NCBI GenBank assembly: GCA_025774805.1
Contig: JALGZR010000052.1
Span: 1 to 64,000 of the forward strand
Length of the DNA stretch: 64,000 nt
From: a bacterium
GTDB taxonomy: Bacteria; ARS69
Direction: 5' to 3'
Shown: positions 47,473-56,400 of the stretch, piece after piece
Layout of the letters: each line of letters begins with the position of its first letter
Position numbering within the stretch: the stretch's first letter is position 1
Position numbers and translations under genes: made by a program
The notes under the pieces: model-generated
Database searches by the model: none
Told to the model about the DNA's origin: nothing
Seen by the model: only the letters and a program-made list of their open reading frames with translations

Positions 47473-50043
47473 TCACCGGGCGACGATCACCTTCCGCGAC
47501 GTCCGAGCCTCCCCAGCGCGGAGAACGGCGAAGTAGACGCCGTCCGGAAGGTCCTCCGTCCACCAGCGACCGTTGCGAACGATGCCGTCTCCCCGGGAGA
47601 GTCGGGCGACCTCGCTCACGAGCCGGCCCCGGACGTCGTAGATCTCGAGCACGACCTCGCCCGAGGAGTTCGCCGCGTAGCGGAACGTCGTCGCGTCCAC
47701 CACGGGATTCGGATAGGGCCGATCGAGCATGAGGCTCGGCGGTCCCGACGGGGGCCGTACATCCACGTCGGGCCCGTCCTCCGGCTCGAGGTCGAGCAGG
47801 GGGCCGAAGTCGAGCTCCCAAGCACCGCGACCGTGCGTGCCCGCGAAGAGCTTGTGGGTCGCCACCTGGATCTCGAGGTCGGCGATCACCGCGTTCGGGA
47901 GACCGTTCTCGCACGGGCTCCAGCTCGCTCCCCCGTCCGTGCAGTTCCACACGCCGATGTCCGTCCCCACGAACCAGAGGTTCGGACTGCCGGGGGCCAC
48001 GGCGATCGCATTCACCGGCTGATCGGGCAGATTCCCCGTGACGTCCTGCCAGGACCCGCCCCCGTCCGTGGTCAGCGCCACGTGGGCATCTCCGACCGCG
48101 TACCCCGAGAAGGTGACGAAGGCGGAGTTCACGTCGACCGGATGGGCGAGGATCTTCGTCACCGTGCCGTGCGAGAACATGAACGACGCCGCGGGGGACC
48201 AGGAGGCTCCGTCGTCCGTGGTGCGCCAGACGACCGCGCTCGCCGTCCAGACGACGTCACCGTCGACGGGGCTGATCGAGATCCAGAGGGCGGTATGGTC
48301 GGCCACCTTCGTCCAGGAGCTCCCTCCCGTGGTCGTGCGGAAGATCCCGTCGGAACTGGACGTGTAGAGGTGGTTGCCGGCGTTCTGGTCCTCGTCGACG
48401 GGTGTGACCCAGAGACCCTCCCCGGTGATCCCCGAGTTGATCGAGGTCCAGGGCCCCAGCCCGGAGGCCGTGTTCTTCCGGTGGTCCCCCTTCTGCATCT
48501 CCGCGTAGACCGTGCGACCGTTGAGCGGATTGATGTTGCAGACCATTCCGTCGCCGCCCAGACCCTCGCCCCAGGACGACGTTCCGCTCCACCTGTCGGT
48601 GCCCTGGTCCTGCGTACCGCCCATGATGAAGTCGGGGTCGGCGTCGTGGTTGTTCACGCAGATGTCGTAGAACTGATACGTCACCAGACCCGCGTTGCGA
48701 TCGGACCAGCTCAGGCCGTCGTCGGTGGACTCCCAGATTCCGCCGTCGGTCGCGACGAAGACGTTGTCACCGGCCCCCGGTCGGTAGACGGCGTCGTGAT
48801 GGTCGACGTGAACGCCGCCGCCGGTGCCGGTGAACGTGACGCCTCCGTCCGTCGAACGGTACAGCGCGACGCCGCCCGCGATCACGACGTCGGCGTCGTC
48901 CGGATCGGCGACGAGAGAAAGGTTGTACCAGCCCTGCCCGCCGGGGATGTTCGGGGTCGTCGCGCGGAGGATCCAGTTCGCCCCCCCGTCCGTGCTGCGA
49001 TAGACGCCGAGCAGGTGATAGGTCGAACGGTTGGAGTAGATCGCGTAGATCGTGTTCGGGTCCTGGGGGGACATCGCGATCTTCGTCTTGCCGATGTCGA
49101 GGGAGCCCGGCTGGCCGATGCCCGCCTTCGCCCACGTCAGGCCGTCGTCCGTCGAGACCTTCACGTTGTTACCGCTCGCGTCGCGGCCCTTGGCCACGAA
49201 GACGGAGTCCGCGCTCCCCGGCTTCCAGCGGCCGTCGTAGTAGTCGCCTCCCACCTTCATCTGGACCCACGTCTCTCCGGCGTCGCTCGATCGCCAGAGG
49301 CCGTTCGTCGCGCCCGCGAGCAGGGTCCCGTGGATCGGGTTCGCCTCCACGAAGTGGAATCCGTGACCGCTGCTCTCGCCGTACGAGAGACTGGTCGTGT
49401 TCCAGGTCGCACCCCCGTCGGTGGACCTCAGGATGCCGACCCCGCCGATCCGATCGACGTTGAACGTGGCCTCCCCCGTCCCGATCACGACCACGTCGGG
49501 ATCGGTGGGGACGACGGCCACCCCCCCGACCGCCAGGGTGGGCAGGTCGTCCGTCAGGGGGGACCAGGTCCCGCCGCCGTCCGTGCTCTTCCAGAGCCCC
49601 CCGCCCGCGGCCCCGGCATAGAGGGTGTCGGGGCTCGTCGGATGGAACTCGAGCGCGAGCATCCGTCCGGCGAGATTCGCGGGACCGAGCGCGAACCAGG
49701 TCGAGCGAAACGACCGGGCCCTCAGAGCTTGACGCTGCTGCCGCTGCTCCCAAGCCCTCCACCGGGCTCCGACCGGCGGCTCTACGCCGTCCACCATGCG
49801 CTGCTCGTGGAACCACCGGATCCGCTGGAACGGCTTCCACCCGTGCCCCGGGCGCTCGACGTAGTCGGGTCGGGTCCCGAAGAAGCGGTCCATTCCGGTG
49901 ATCCAGGCGGTCAGTCCGTCGTCGAGGCCCGGCTCGCTCGTGGAGGCGGAGGCCTCCGCCCCCGGAAGGAGCCCCGACGGCAGAAGCGAGAGGATCAGGG
50001 CGGGGAGGAGGGATCGAGACGGCAAGAGAAAACGGGGCACCAT
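47473..50043 (-). CDS. secreted BNR/sortilin-type propeller protein with FlgD-like C-terminal sorting domain (copy B)
   Basis: 856 residues from the ATG behind GAGAGGAGGGAAATC; open frame upstream of it has no coding character. Signal peptide (LLPALILSLLPSGLLPGA), then GHGWKPFQRIRWFHEQRM, which matches GSGWKPYNRVKWATERRM of copy A. Repeats include GGLWKSTDGGGTW, GILRSTDGGATW and GIWESTDDGLSW. The tail (YPNPVVDATTFRYA, LEIYDVRGRLVS, LPDGVYFAVLRAG, ending KVIVAR) is a type IX-like sorting domain. The two paralogs align over their full length, so this is a family of large surface or released propellers. Function unknown. Confidence 0.85.
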   Translation of the reverse strand: MVPRFLLPSRSLLPALILSLLPSGLLPGAEASASTSEPGLDDGLTAWITGMDRFFGTRPDYVERPGHGWKPFQRIRWFHEQRMVDGVEPPVGARWRAWEQRQQRQALRARSFRSTWFALGPANLAGRMLALEFHPTSPDTLYAGAAGGGLWKSTDGGGTWSPLTDDLPTLAVGGVAVVPTDPDVVVIGTGEATFNVDRIGGVGILRSTDGGATWNTTSLSYGESSGHGFHFVEANPIHGTLLAGATNGLWRSSDAGETWVQMKVGGDYYDGRWKPGSADSVFVAKGRDASGNNVKVSTDDGLTWAKAGIGQPGSLDIGKTKIAMSPQDPNTIYAIYSNRSTYHLLGVYRSTDGGANWILRATTPNIPGGQGWYNLSLVADPDDADVVIAGGVALYRSTDGGVTFTGTGGGVHVDHHDAVYRPGAGDNVFVATDGGIWESTDDGLSWSDRNAGLVTYQFYDICVNNHDADPDFIMGGTQDQGTDRWSGTSSWGEGLGGDGMVCNINPLNGRTVYAEMQKGDHRKNTASGLGPWTSINSGITGEGLWVTPVDEDQNAGNHLYTSSSDGIFRTTTGGSSWTKVADHTALWISISPVDGDVVWTASAVVWRTTDDGASWSPAASFMFSHGTVTKILAHPVDVNSAFVTFSGYAVGDAHVALTTDGGGSWQDVTGNLPDQPVNAIAVAPGSPNLWFVGTDIGVWNCTDGGASWSPCENGLPNAVIADLEIQVATHKLFAGTHGRGAWELDFGPLLDLEPEDGPDVDVRPPSGPPSLMLDRPYPNPVVDATTFRYAANSSGEVVLEIYDVRGRLVSEVARLSRGDGIVRNGRWWTEDLPDGVYFAVLRAGEARTSRKVIVAR

Positions 50044-50213
50044 GATTTCCCTCCTCTCGCGGGCGGACCCTTTCGGTGACCCTCGGGCCGGGGAGGGTGC
50101 ACCGCGAACCGCTCGGGACGCCACACGATCGATCGTGTGGTGGGCGACGACCGGGTCGCGAATCGACGCGATCGATGCCCGTCTCGTCCCTGAAATCGGC
50201 GGCTGTTCGTCCA

Positions 50214-50222
50214 TATTTAGCA
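50214..50222 (-). promoter_or_regulatory. possible extended -10 promoter for BNR copy B
   Basis: On the minus strand TGCTAAATA resembles TGnTATAAT in one of the few AT-rich patches here, about 170 bases before the start. BNR copy A has a similar extended -10 candidate. Judged by eye only. Confidence 0.28.
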
Positions 50223-50244
50223 AAAGCGGAGCCAATTCGCGCCG

Positions 50245-52293
50245 TTGACGCTCCCCCGACCCTCTCGTAGGCTTTGCCGCGACTCGGAGCCCAACTCTCG
50301 GCACCGGGACCCGACCCGTCTCGGGAGGTCCGTTCTGGTCTCGTTTCTCGTCACGTTCGTGACCGCGCTGGCCGTCGCGCTCCTGCTGACCCCTGTCTGC
50401 CGCCGGATCGCGATTCGAACCGGCTTCGTCGCGATCCCCTCCGCCAAGGGGATTCACCGCGAGCCGACCCCGGTCCTCGGAGGCGTGGCCATCTTCTTCG
50501 CGGTCTTCTTCGCCCTGTTCGTCGCCGGAGGGTTCTCGGGGGCGCTCCCGAAGATGCGCGCCCTCGGGTTCCTGGGCGGAGGCGCGCTCGTGTTCGTGAT
50601 GGGAGTCATCGACGACCGCGTGGATCTGAGCTGGTTTTCCAAGCTCCTCGGTCAGATCGTCGCCGCGATTCTCCTCCTCGCGAGCGACAACGCGAGCGGG
50701 GTGTTCTTGACGCCCGGTGGACTCGTGCTCTCCCTCCTCTGGCTCGTCGGCCTCGCCAACGCGATGAACTTCCTGGACAACATGGACGGCGTATGCTCCG
50801 GAATCACCGTCGTCGTCGCCGCGGTTCTCGGGGCGTTGGCCCTTCTCGCCGGCCAGCCCGAGACCGCCCTCCTGGCGGGCGCGGTCTGCGGGGCCTCTCT
50901 CGGGTTTCTCCGCTTCAATTTCTTTCCCGCGCGGATCTTCCTGGGAGACGGCGGCAGCCTCTTCCTCGGCTACTCCCTCGCCAGTCTCGGTCTCATGACC
51001 ACGCGGTCGATGGACTTCACGTTCGCGCTGCTCGTTCCGGTGATCGCGCTGGCGTATCCGATCTTCGATATCACGTTCGTCAGCGTGACCCGCGTGGCCC
51101 GGGGGCAGAGCCTCACCCAGGGAGGCCGCGACCACACCAGCCACCGCCTCGGTCGCCTGCTCGGGGACGCACGGCTCACCTCGGTCACCATCTACGCCAT
51201 CTGCGCCGCGCTCGGGGCGATCGCCGTCGGGCTGCACCAGATCGCGTTCCCCCCGGCGACCATCGTGACGTTCCTGGCCGTCGCGTTCGCGTTCTTCGGC
51301 TTCGGGATGCGGCTCAGCCGGTCCGCACCCGTTCCCAAGCCCCCGGGCACCGCCGCCGCCGGGGTTTCCCCGAGCTCCCCGCGACGGGCTCCCCCCATCG
51401 GAGGAGAGGACTTGAGCCAGAGCCGGACCGTACGGGTCGGATGCCGCGACAACGACTTCTGTCGGGCTCAGACCGGGTCGCTCCTCGAGAGGATCGCCGG
51501 GAGCCATCCGAAGATCACGTTCGAGGTCATCGATCTTCCCGGGAGCGGAGAGGGAGAGCACCCGATCCTCGAAGCGCTGGGCGCGGGCGTCTGCGACCTG
51601 CACCTCCGCGCGGTGCGGGAGCTGCCGATCGGGCTGCCCGAGGACGTCGTGCTCGCCGCCGTCACCCGGAGGAACGACCCGTTCGACGTGCTGATCGCCG
51701 GCGACGGCCAGCTCCTCGAAGACCTCCCGGAGGACGCGATCCTCGGCGTCGAGTCGTCCCGCGTCGCCGTCCAGTTGAAGTCGTTCCGAGAGGACATCCG
51801 GGTCCAGAAGATGAAGGGGACGATCGACCGTCTCATGCAGCACCTGAGCTCGGGAGAGATCGCCGCGTTCGTCACCGCGGCCGAGGACGTCGAGACTCTA
51901 GGCTGGGAGGAGTCCGTGGTGGAGTTCTTCCACCCGGACATGGTGCTTCCCGCGGCCGGACAGGGGTGCTTCGCCATTCTCGGTCGGGCGGGAGACGACG
52001 AGCTGATCGAGGAGTTCGCCACGCACGACCACCTCGTGTCCCGTCAGGTCGTGCTCGCGGAACGCGCCTTTCTCCGGGAGCTCAACGTGAAGCCGACCGA
52101 TCCGGTCGCGGTGCACGGTCGCTTCGAGGGGGAGACGCTCGTGCTGGAGGCCATGCTTGCCGACGAGATCTCCGGGGCGATTCTGCGTGACGATCTCGAC
52201 GGCGATCCCTCCGAGGAGGACGAGCTCGGCATCCGTCTCGCCAAGCTCTTCATCGCGGATGGCGCCCGGGACTACATCGCCAGTTACGGGTAG
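50245..52293 (+). CDS. MraY/WecA-type sugar-phosphate transferase fused to a degenerate HemC-like domain
   Basis: 682 residues from the TTG; a CTG at 50335 behind GGGAGG would start right at the first helix and may be the true start. Residues about 30-370 are a polytopic GlcNAc-1-P-transferase-like enzyme: GVIDDRVDLSWFSKLLGQ, ANAMNFLDNMDG, RIFLGDGGSLFLGYS and GRDHTSHRLGRL carry its Asp and His positions. After a Pro/Ser linker, residues about 390-682 align with porphobilinogen deaminase (VRVGCRDNDFCRAQTGSLLE, VLPAAGQGCFAI, ERAFLREL). The dipyrromethane-cofactor Cys is absent (NVKPTDPVAVHG in place of GGCQVPIG) and the active-site Asp is Glu. No stop separates the parts. The enzyme half probably primes a lipid-linked glycan; the second half is unexplained. 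Confidence 0.75.
   Translation: MTLPRPSRRLCRDSEPNSRHRDPTRLGRSVLVSFLVTFVTALAVALLLTPVCRRIAIRTGFVAIPSAKGIHREPTPVLGGVAIFFAVFFALFVAGGFSGALPKMRALGFLGGGALVFVMGVIDDRVDLSWFSKLLGQIVAAILLLASDNASGVFLTPGGLVLSLLWLVGLANAMNFLDNMDGVCSGITVVVAAVLGALALLAGQPETALLAGAVCGASLGFLRFNFFPARIFLGDGGSLFLGYSLASLGLMTTRSMDFTFALLVPVIALAYPIFDITFVSVTRVARGQSLTQGGRDHTSHRLGRLLGDARLTSVTIYAICAALGAIAVGLHQIAFPPATIVTFLAVAFAFFGFGMRLSRSAPVPKPPGTAAAGVSPSSPRRAPPIGGEDLSQSRTVRVGCRDNDFCRAQTGSLLERIAGSHPKITFEVIDLPGSGEGEHPILEALGAGVCDLHLRAVRELPIGLPEDVVLAAVTRRNDPFDVLIAGDGQLLEDLPEDAILGVESSRVAVQLKSFREDIRVQKMKGTIDRLMQHLSSGEIAAFVTAAEDVETLGWEESVVEFFHPDMVLPAAGQGCFAILGRAGDDELIEEFATHDHLVSRQVVLAERAFLRELNVKPTDPVAVHGRFEGETLVLEAMLADEISGAILRDDLDGDPSEEDELGIRLAKLFIADGARDYIASYG
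51400..51414 (+). promoter_or_regulatory. internal ribosome binding site and TTG start before the HemC-like domain
   Basis: GGAGG followed after 7 bases by an in-frame TTG (LSQSRTVRVGC) sits exactly in the linker. Translation from here would give a separate 293-residue HemC-like protein in addition to the fusion. Confidence 0.45.
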
Positions 52294-52299
52294 CGAGCC

Positions 52300-53565
52300 A
52301 TGGCCGGCCGATTCCGGTTCTCCGTCTCCCCCGGTCAAATCAGGAACTTCCTGTTCCTCGGCATGGTCGCGCTGGCTCTCGCCTCCTTTCTCTTCACGAG
52401 CCGGCTCGCGTCCCGACTGGAGAGGCAGACCGCGTCCTTCACGGACATCTTCGCCCGCTTCGCGGCGACGTCCACGATCCGCGCTGCGGAGGACGAGGAG
52501 GTCCAGCGCCTCTTCCGCAGCTTCATGGACCGCGTCACGTTTCCCATCATCGTGACCGACCATCGAGGGGTTCCCTGGACCTGCAAGGGAACCGGAGTCT
52601 CTCCGGATGCGATTCCCTACGAGGAGTTCCTCTACACCGACCCGAGCAATCCCAGTCCCGGCCCGGTGGCCGACCTCATCCGCCTCGCCTGGGAGATGGA
52701 CACGAAGCGGACTCCGATCCCGATGTACCGCCCCGACACGGGAGACCTCTTCGGTTACGTTCACTACGGGGAGTCCCCCCTCGTCGCCAGCCTCCGGCTG
52801 ATGCCGATCATCCAGATCGCGATCGGGGCGCTCCTCGTGGCGGTGGCCTACATCGGGATCCGCTCGGTCCGGCAGAGCGAAAAGCGATCGATCTGGGTGG
52901 GCATGGCGAAGGAGACCGCTCACCAGCTCGGAACGCCCATCTCCTCCATGATGGGGTGGGTCGACCTCCTGGAGGCGGAGACCGAGCCCGGCGACGACTC
53001 CCGGCGAAGCACCCTCAAGGAGATGAGGGCCGATCTCGAGAGACTGACCCAGATCGCCAGCCGGTTCGAGCGGGTCGGGTCCGTGCCCGCGTTCCGGCTT
53101 CTGGACGTGAACCCCGTCATCTCCCAGGTCGTTCTCTACCTGCGGCGGCGGCTCCCGTCACGGGGTCGGCGGGTGGAGATCATCGAGCAGCTCGAGGCCG
53201 AGATCCCCCGGATCCACTCCGACCCCGAGCTTCTCGCCTGGACCGTCGAGAACCTCCTCAAGAATGCGGCGGATGCCATCCTGAAGGGGAAGGGAGACGG
53301 GAGGATCTACGTCCGGTCCTCCCCCGGGAATCCGAACGGGGTGAGGATCGTCGTCGAGGACGACGGGCCGGGAATCCCCGAATCCGATCAGAACCGGGTC
53401 TTTGACCCGGGGTTCACTACGAAAGCGCGGGGCTGGGGTCTCGGACTCGCCCTGGCCCGCCGGATCGTCGAGGACTACCACCACGGGCGCATCCGGCTAT
53501 TGCGGAGCACACCCGGCGTCCGTACCGTATTCGCGGTGGACCTGCCCGAACGGTCCGCCCACTGA
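52300..53565 (+). CDS. membrane sensor histidine kinase (PorY-like candidate)
   Basis: 421 residues. Two membrane helices (IRNFLFLGMVALALASFLF and IIQIAIGALLVAVAYIGI) flank a periplasmic loop of about 130 residues. The kinase core has the phospho-accepting His in AKETAHQLGTPISSMMGW, then NLLKNAADAILKG, EDDGPGIPESD and GWGLGLALARRIVEDYH. It starts 6 bases after the fusion gene and is followed after 26 bases by the PorX-like regulator, so the two are the natural pair. Calling it PorY-like rests on that adjacency. Confidence 0.85.
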   Translation: MAGRFRFSVSPGQIRNFLFLGMVALALASFLFTSRLASRLERQTASFTDIFARFAATSTIRAAEDEEVQRLFRSFMDRVTFPIIVTDHRGVPWTCKGTGVSPDAIPYEEFLYTDPSNPSPGPVADLIRLAWEMDTKRTPIPMYRPDTGDLFGYVHYGESPLVASLRLMPIIQIAIGALLVAVAYIGIRSVRQSEKRSIWVGMAKETAHQLGTPISSMMGWVDLLEAETEPGDDSRRSTLKEMRADLERLTQIASRFERVGSVPAFRLLDVNPVISQVVLYLRRRLPSRGRRVEIIEQLEAEIPRIHSDPELLAWTVENLLKNAADAILKGKGDGRIYVRSSPGNPNGVRIVVEDDGPGIPESDQNRVFDPGFTTKARGWGLGLALARRIVEDYHHGRIRLLRSTPGVRTVFAVDLPERSAH

Positions 53566-53591
53566 TTCGACTCCCGGGAAGCGAGAAACCC

Positions 53592-55163
53592 ATGCCTGAG
53601 GACCGCAAGAGAATCCTCTGGGTCGACGACGAGGTCGACCATCTGCGGCCCCACATGAAGTTCCTGGAGGACCGCGGGTTCCAGGTCGAGGGCGTCACGA
53701 ACGGAGAGGACGCGATCGCCCTGATCTCCGAGTCCGAGGCGCGGATCGATCTCGTCATTCTGGACGAGATGATGCCGGGATTCTCCGGCCTCGAGACCCT
53801 CCAGCGGATCAAGGCCGCGGACCCGTACGTCCCGATCATCATGGTCACGAAGTCGGAGGACGAGGGGCTCGTCGACGCGGCCATCCGCCAGGACATCCAC
53901 AACTATTTGGTGAAGCCGGTGAACCCACTCCAGGTCTACACGGCCGCCAAGCAGCTCATCGAGGGCAACCGTCTCCGCGAATCGGGCGTGATGCGGGACT
54001 ACGTCGACCAGTTCACCCTGCTGCGGAACCTTCGCACGGACGAGGCCTCGGCGGAGACCTGGATCGAGGTCTACCGGCAGCTCGCCGAGTGGGACGTCCG
54101 GCTCGACAACCACCGGGACGCCGGTCTCCTCCAGACGCACGAGGACGCGAAGCTCGAGGCGAACATCGAGTTCTGCCGGTTCGTCTCGGATCACTACGAG
54201 GATTGGGTGGACGGCCCGAGCGACTCGCGCCCGACCCTCTCGGTCGACATCATCGCGAAGTACGTCGCCCCGCTCCTGTCCGAGGGGCGAAAGGTCTACT
54301 TCATTCTCATCGACTGTCTGCGGCTCGATCAGTGGCTGGCCATCGAGGCGTTGCTCGAGCCGTACTTCGACATCCGACGCGACTACTACTTCTCGGTGCT
54401 TCCGACCGCGACCTCCTTCTCCCGAAACTCCGTCTTCTCCGGCCTCTTCCCCCTGCAGATCGCCAAGCGGCATCCGGAGTTCTGGAGCATGCCCGGCGAC
54501 GACGACCACAGTCTGAACCGGTACGAACGGCAGCTTCTCGACCTCCAGCTCGAACGGCTCGGGGTCCAGGTGAACCCTTCGACGAAGTACATCAAGGTGT
54601 TCAACCAGGAGGAGGCCGGCGCCGTGAAGAAGGACATCGCGAGCCTCTACTCCCTGCCTCTGGTCGCGATGGTGTTCAACTTCATCGACATTCTCTCCCA
54701 CGGACGGAGCGAGTCGATGATCCTCCAGGAGATCGCACCCGACGAGGCGGCATTCCGGGCGCTCACCACGGCCTGGTTCAAGCACTCGTCGCTCTTCGAC
54801 ATCATGAAGGCGATCTCCCGGCAGGACGCGACGGTGATCCTCACCACCGATCACGGATCGGTGCTCGGACGGCGCTCCACGATCGCCTACGGAAACCGGG
54901 ACACGTCGACGAACCTCCGCTTCAAGATCGGGACGAACCTGGGGTGCGACGAGAAGCACGCGCTCCACCTCAAGGACCCGGAGCGCTTTCAACTCCCGTC
55001 CCCCGGACTGAACACCCACTACATCCTGGCCAAGGAGAACTTCTACTTCGTCTATCCGACGAAATACCACGAGTACGAGCGCCAGTACCGGGGCAGCTTC
55101 CAGCACGGCGGGATTTCGATGGAGGAGATGATCCTCCCGTGCGTCCTGATGAACCCCCGGTGA
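53592..55163 (+). CDS. porX: PorX-like response regulator with PglZ/alkaline-phosphatase-type output domain
   Basis: 523 residues. An N-terminal receiver (ILWVDDEVDHL, phospho-accepting Asp in LVILDEMMPG, Lys in YLVKPVNP) is joined by a helical linker to a C-terminal PglZ domain (FILIDCLRLDQWLAIEALL, VLPTATSFSRNS, LTTDHGSVLGRR), carrying the Thr, Asp and His of the alkaline-phosphatase fold. PorX proteins in Bacteroidota have this layout and control type IX secretion. Four proteins with type IX-like tails in the same window support that reading. Its stop overlaps the tsaE start. Confidence 0.82.
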   Translation: MPEDRKRILWVDDEVDHLRPHMKFLEDRGFQVEGVTNGEDAIALISESEARIDLVILDEMMPGFSGLETLQRIKAADPYVPIIMVTKSEDEGLVDAAIRQDIHNYLVKPVNPLQVYTAAKQLIEGNRLRESGVMRDYVDQFTLLRNLRTDEASAETWIEVYRQLAEWDVRLDNHRDAGLLQTHEDAKLEANIEFCRFVSDHYEDWVDGPSDSRPTLSVDIIAKYVAPLLSEGRKVYFILIDCLRLDQWLAIEALLEPYFDIRRDYYFSVLPTATSFSRNSVFSGLFPLQIAKRHPEFWSMPGDDDHSLNRYERQLLDLQLERLGVQVNPSTKYIKVFNQEEAGAVKKDIASLYSLPLVAMVFNFIDILSHGRSESMILQEIAPDEAAFRALTTAWFKHSSLFDIMKAISRQDATVILTTDHGSVLGRRSTIAYGNRDTSTNLRFKIGTNLGCDEKHALHLKDPERFQLPSPGLNTHYILAKENFYFVYPTKYHEYERQYRGSFQHGGISMEEMILPCVLMNPR

Positions 55164-55678
55164 TGTCCGGCGCCGGCCGATCTCTCGTCATTCGGACCTC
55201 CGCGGCGGAGGAGACCCGGGCCGTCGGGCTCGCGCTCGCCAAGAGCCTGACCGGCTCCGTCACGCTCTCCCTCGAGGGGCCGCTCGGCTCGGGCAAGACG
55301 GTGCTGGCGCGCGGCGTCTGTGAAGGTCTCGGAGTTCGGGAGCCGGTCACGAGCCCGACGTACACCCTCCAGAACGAATACGTCGGTCGGGAGGGGCGAC
55401 GGGTGATCCACCTGGACTGCTTTCGTCTGGAGGGCCCGGCCGATCTGGAGGACCTCGACGTGGAGGACCGGCTCGACGAGGACACCGTTCTGCTCGTCGA
55501 GTGGGGGGAGCGGGCGCTGGACGCCCTTCCGGGCGACGTGCTCCGGATCCGACTGGAGCCGGGGGAGGGGGACGAGCGACGGATCCTGATCCGCGTCCCG
55601 GAGGGGGTGGACCTGCCCGGGGCGCTCGGCAACGGCTCGGGGAGCCCCCGGCCCCTTCGGGAGGCGGATGCCGAATGA
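55163..55678 (+). CDS. tsaE: tRNA threonylcarbamoyladenosine biosynthesis ATPase TsaE
   Basis: 171 residues starting at the ATG that overlaps the PorX stop. It has Walker A GPLGSGKTVLARGVCEGLG, VTSPTYTLQNEY, HLDCFRLEGPADLEDL and LLVEWGERA. TsaE works with TsaB and TsaD to make the t6A base at position 37 of ANN-reading tRNAs in the cytoplasm. The final 30 residues are a low-complexity extension. It overlaps tsaB by four bases. Confidence 0.93.
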   Translation: MSGAGRSLVIRTSAAEETRAVGLALAKSLTGSVTLSLEGPLGSGKTVLARGVCEGLGVREPVTSPTYTLQNEYVGREGRRVIHLDCFRLEGPADLEDLDVEDRLDEDTVLLVEWGERALDALPGDVLRIRLEPGEGDERRILIRVPEGVDLPGALGNGSGSPRPLREADAE

Positions 55679-56400
55679 CTCTGCTGGCCCTCGAGACCGC
55701 GACCCGGGCCGGCAGCGTGGCGCTGCTCGACGGGGAGGATCTGACCGAGCTCCCCTTCGACCCGCGCGGCGAGGGAACCGTGGCCGCCGTGAACCGGATC
55801 CTCCACGACGCCGGAATCTCTCCGCGAGAGATCGGCGCCGTCGCCGTCTCCGTCGGTCCGGGGTCCTTCACCGGCTGCCGGATCGGGGTCTCCGCCGCCC
55901 AGGGCTTCTGCCTCGCCACCGGAGTGCCCGCCGTCCCGGTCGGCACGCTCGAGGGGCTCGCCTGGAGCGCCTCGACCGCCCCGGGAGCGGAATCCGGCAC
56001 TCTCCTCCTCCCCTCGGTAGACGCGCGGCGCGCCGAGGTTTACGCTGCCCTCTACCGGGTCGTCGCGGATTCGCCACCGGCCCTTCTCTGGGGGCCGGAA
56101 GCGATCTCGTGTGTCGCTCTGGCCCGTCGCTTCGCCGAGTCCCTCCCCGGAGGTTCCGAGGTGGCCGCGGGGATCCTGTCCGGGGACGGCGCGGCTCTCC
56201 TGACGCCGCTCTTCCCCGAGGAGGCGGGGTGGGCTCGACCCGCCGCGCTCTCCCGACCGGAGGCCGCCGGAATCGCCCGGGCGGGGAGACGCCGACTCGC
56301 GGACGGGGGCGCCGTGAGCCCCGATGAGCTGCAGCCGGTCTATCTCAGGAAGTCGGATGCCGAGATCCATCGAGAAGAGCGCCAGCGCCCGGAGGGTTGA
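55675..56400 (+). CDS. tsaB: TsaB, t6A biosynthesis scaffold subunit
   Basis: 241 residues. LLALETATRAGSVALLDG, VAVSVGPGSFTGCRIGVSAA, PAVPVGTLEGLAWS and SVDARRAEVYAALY are the family marks. TsaB dimerises with TsaD and recruits TsaE. It is coupled to tsaE by ATGA, and the rimI start lies inside its 3' end, as in many genomes where tsaB and rimI adjoin. The tsaD gene is not in the window. Confidence 0.92.
   Translation: MTLLALETATRAGSVALLDGEDLTELPFDPRGEGTVAAVNRILHDAGISPREIGAVAVSVGPGSFTGCRIGVSAAQGFCLATGVPAVPVGTLEGLAWSASTAPGAESGTLLLPSVDARRAEVYAALYRVVADSPPALLWGPEAISCVALARRFAESLPGGSEVAAGILSGDGAALLTPLFPEEAGWARPAALSRPEAAGIARAGRRRLADGGAVSPDELQPVYLRKSDAEIHREERQRPEG

Noticed and set aside
50044-51843. 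Apparent 600-residue N-terminal extension of BNR copy B
   Set aside because: It is antisense to the MraY-like gene and low in hydrophobic content; a perfect ribosome site and signal peptide mark the internal ATG as the start.
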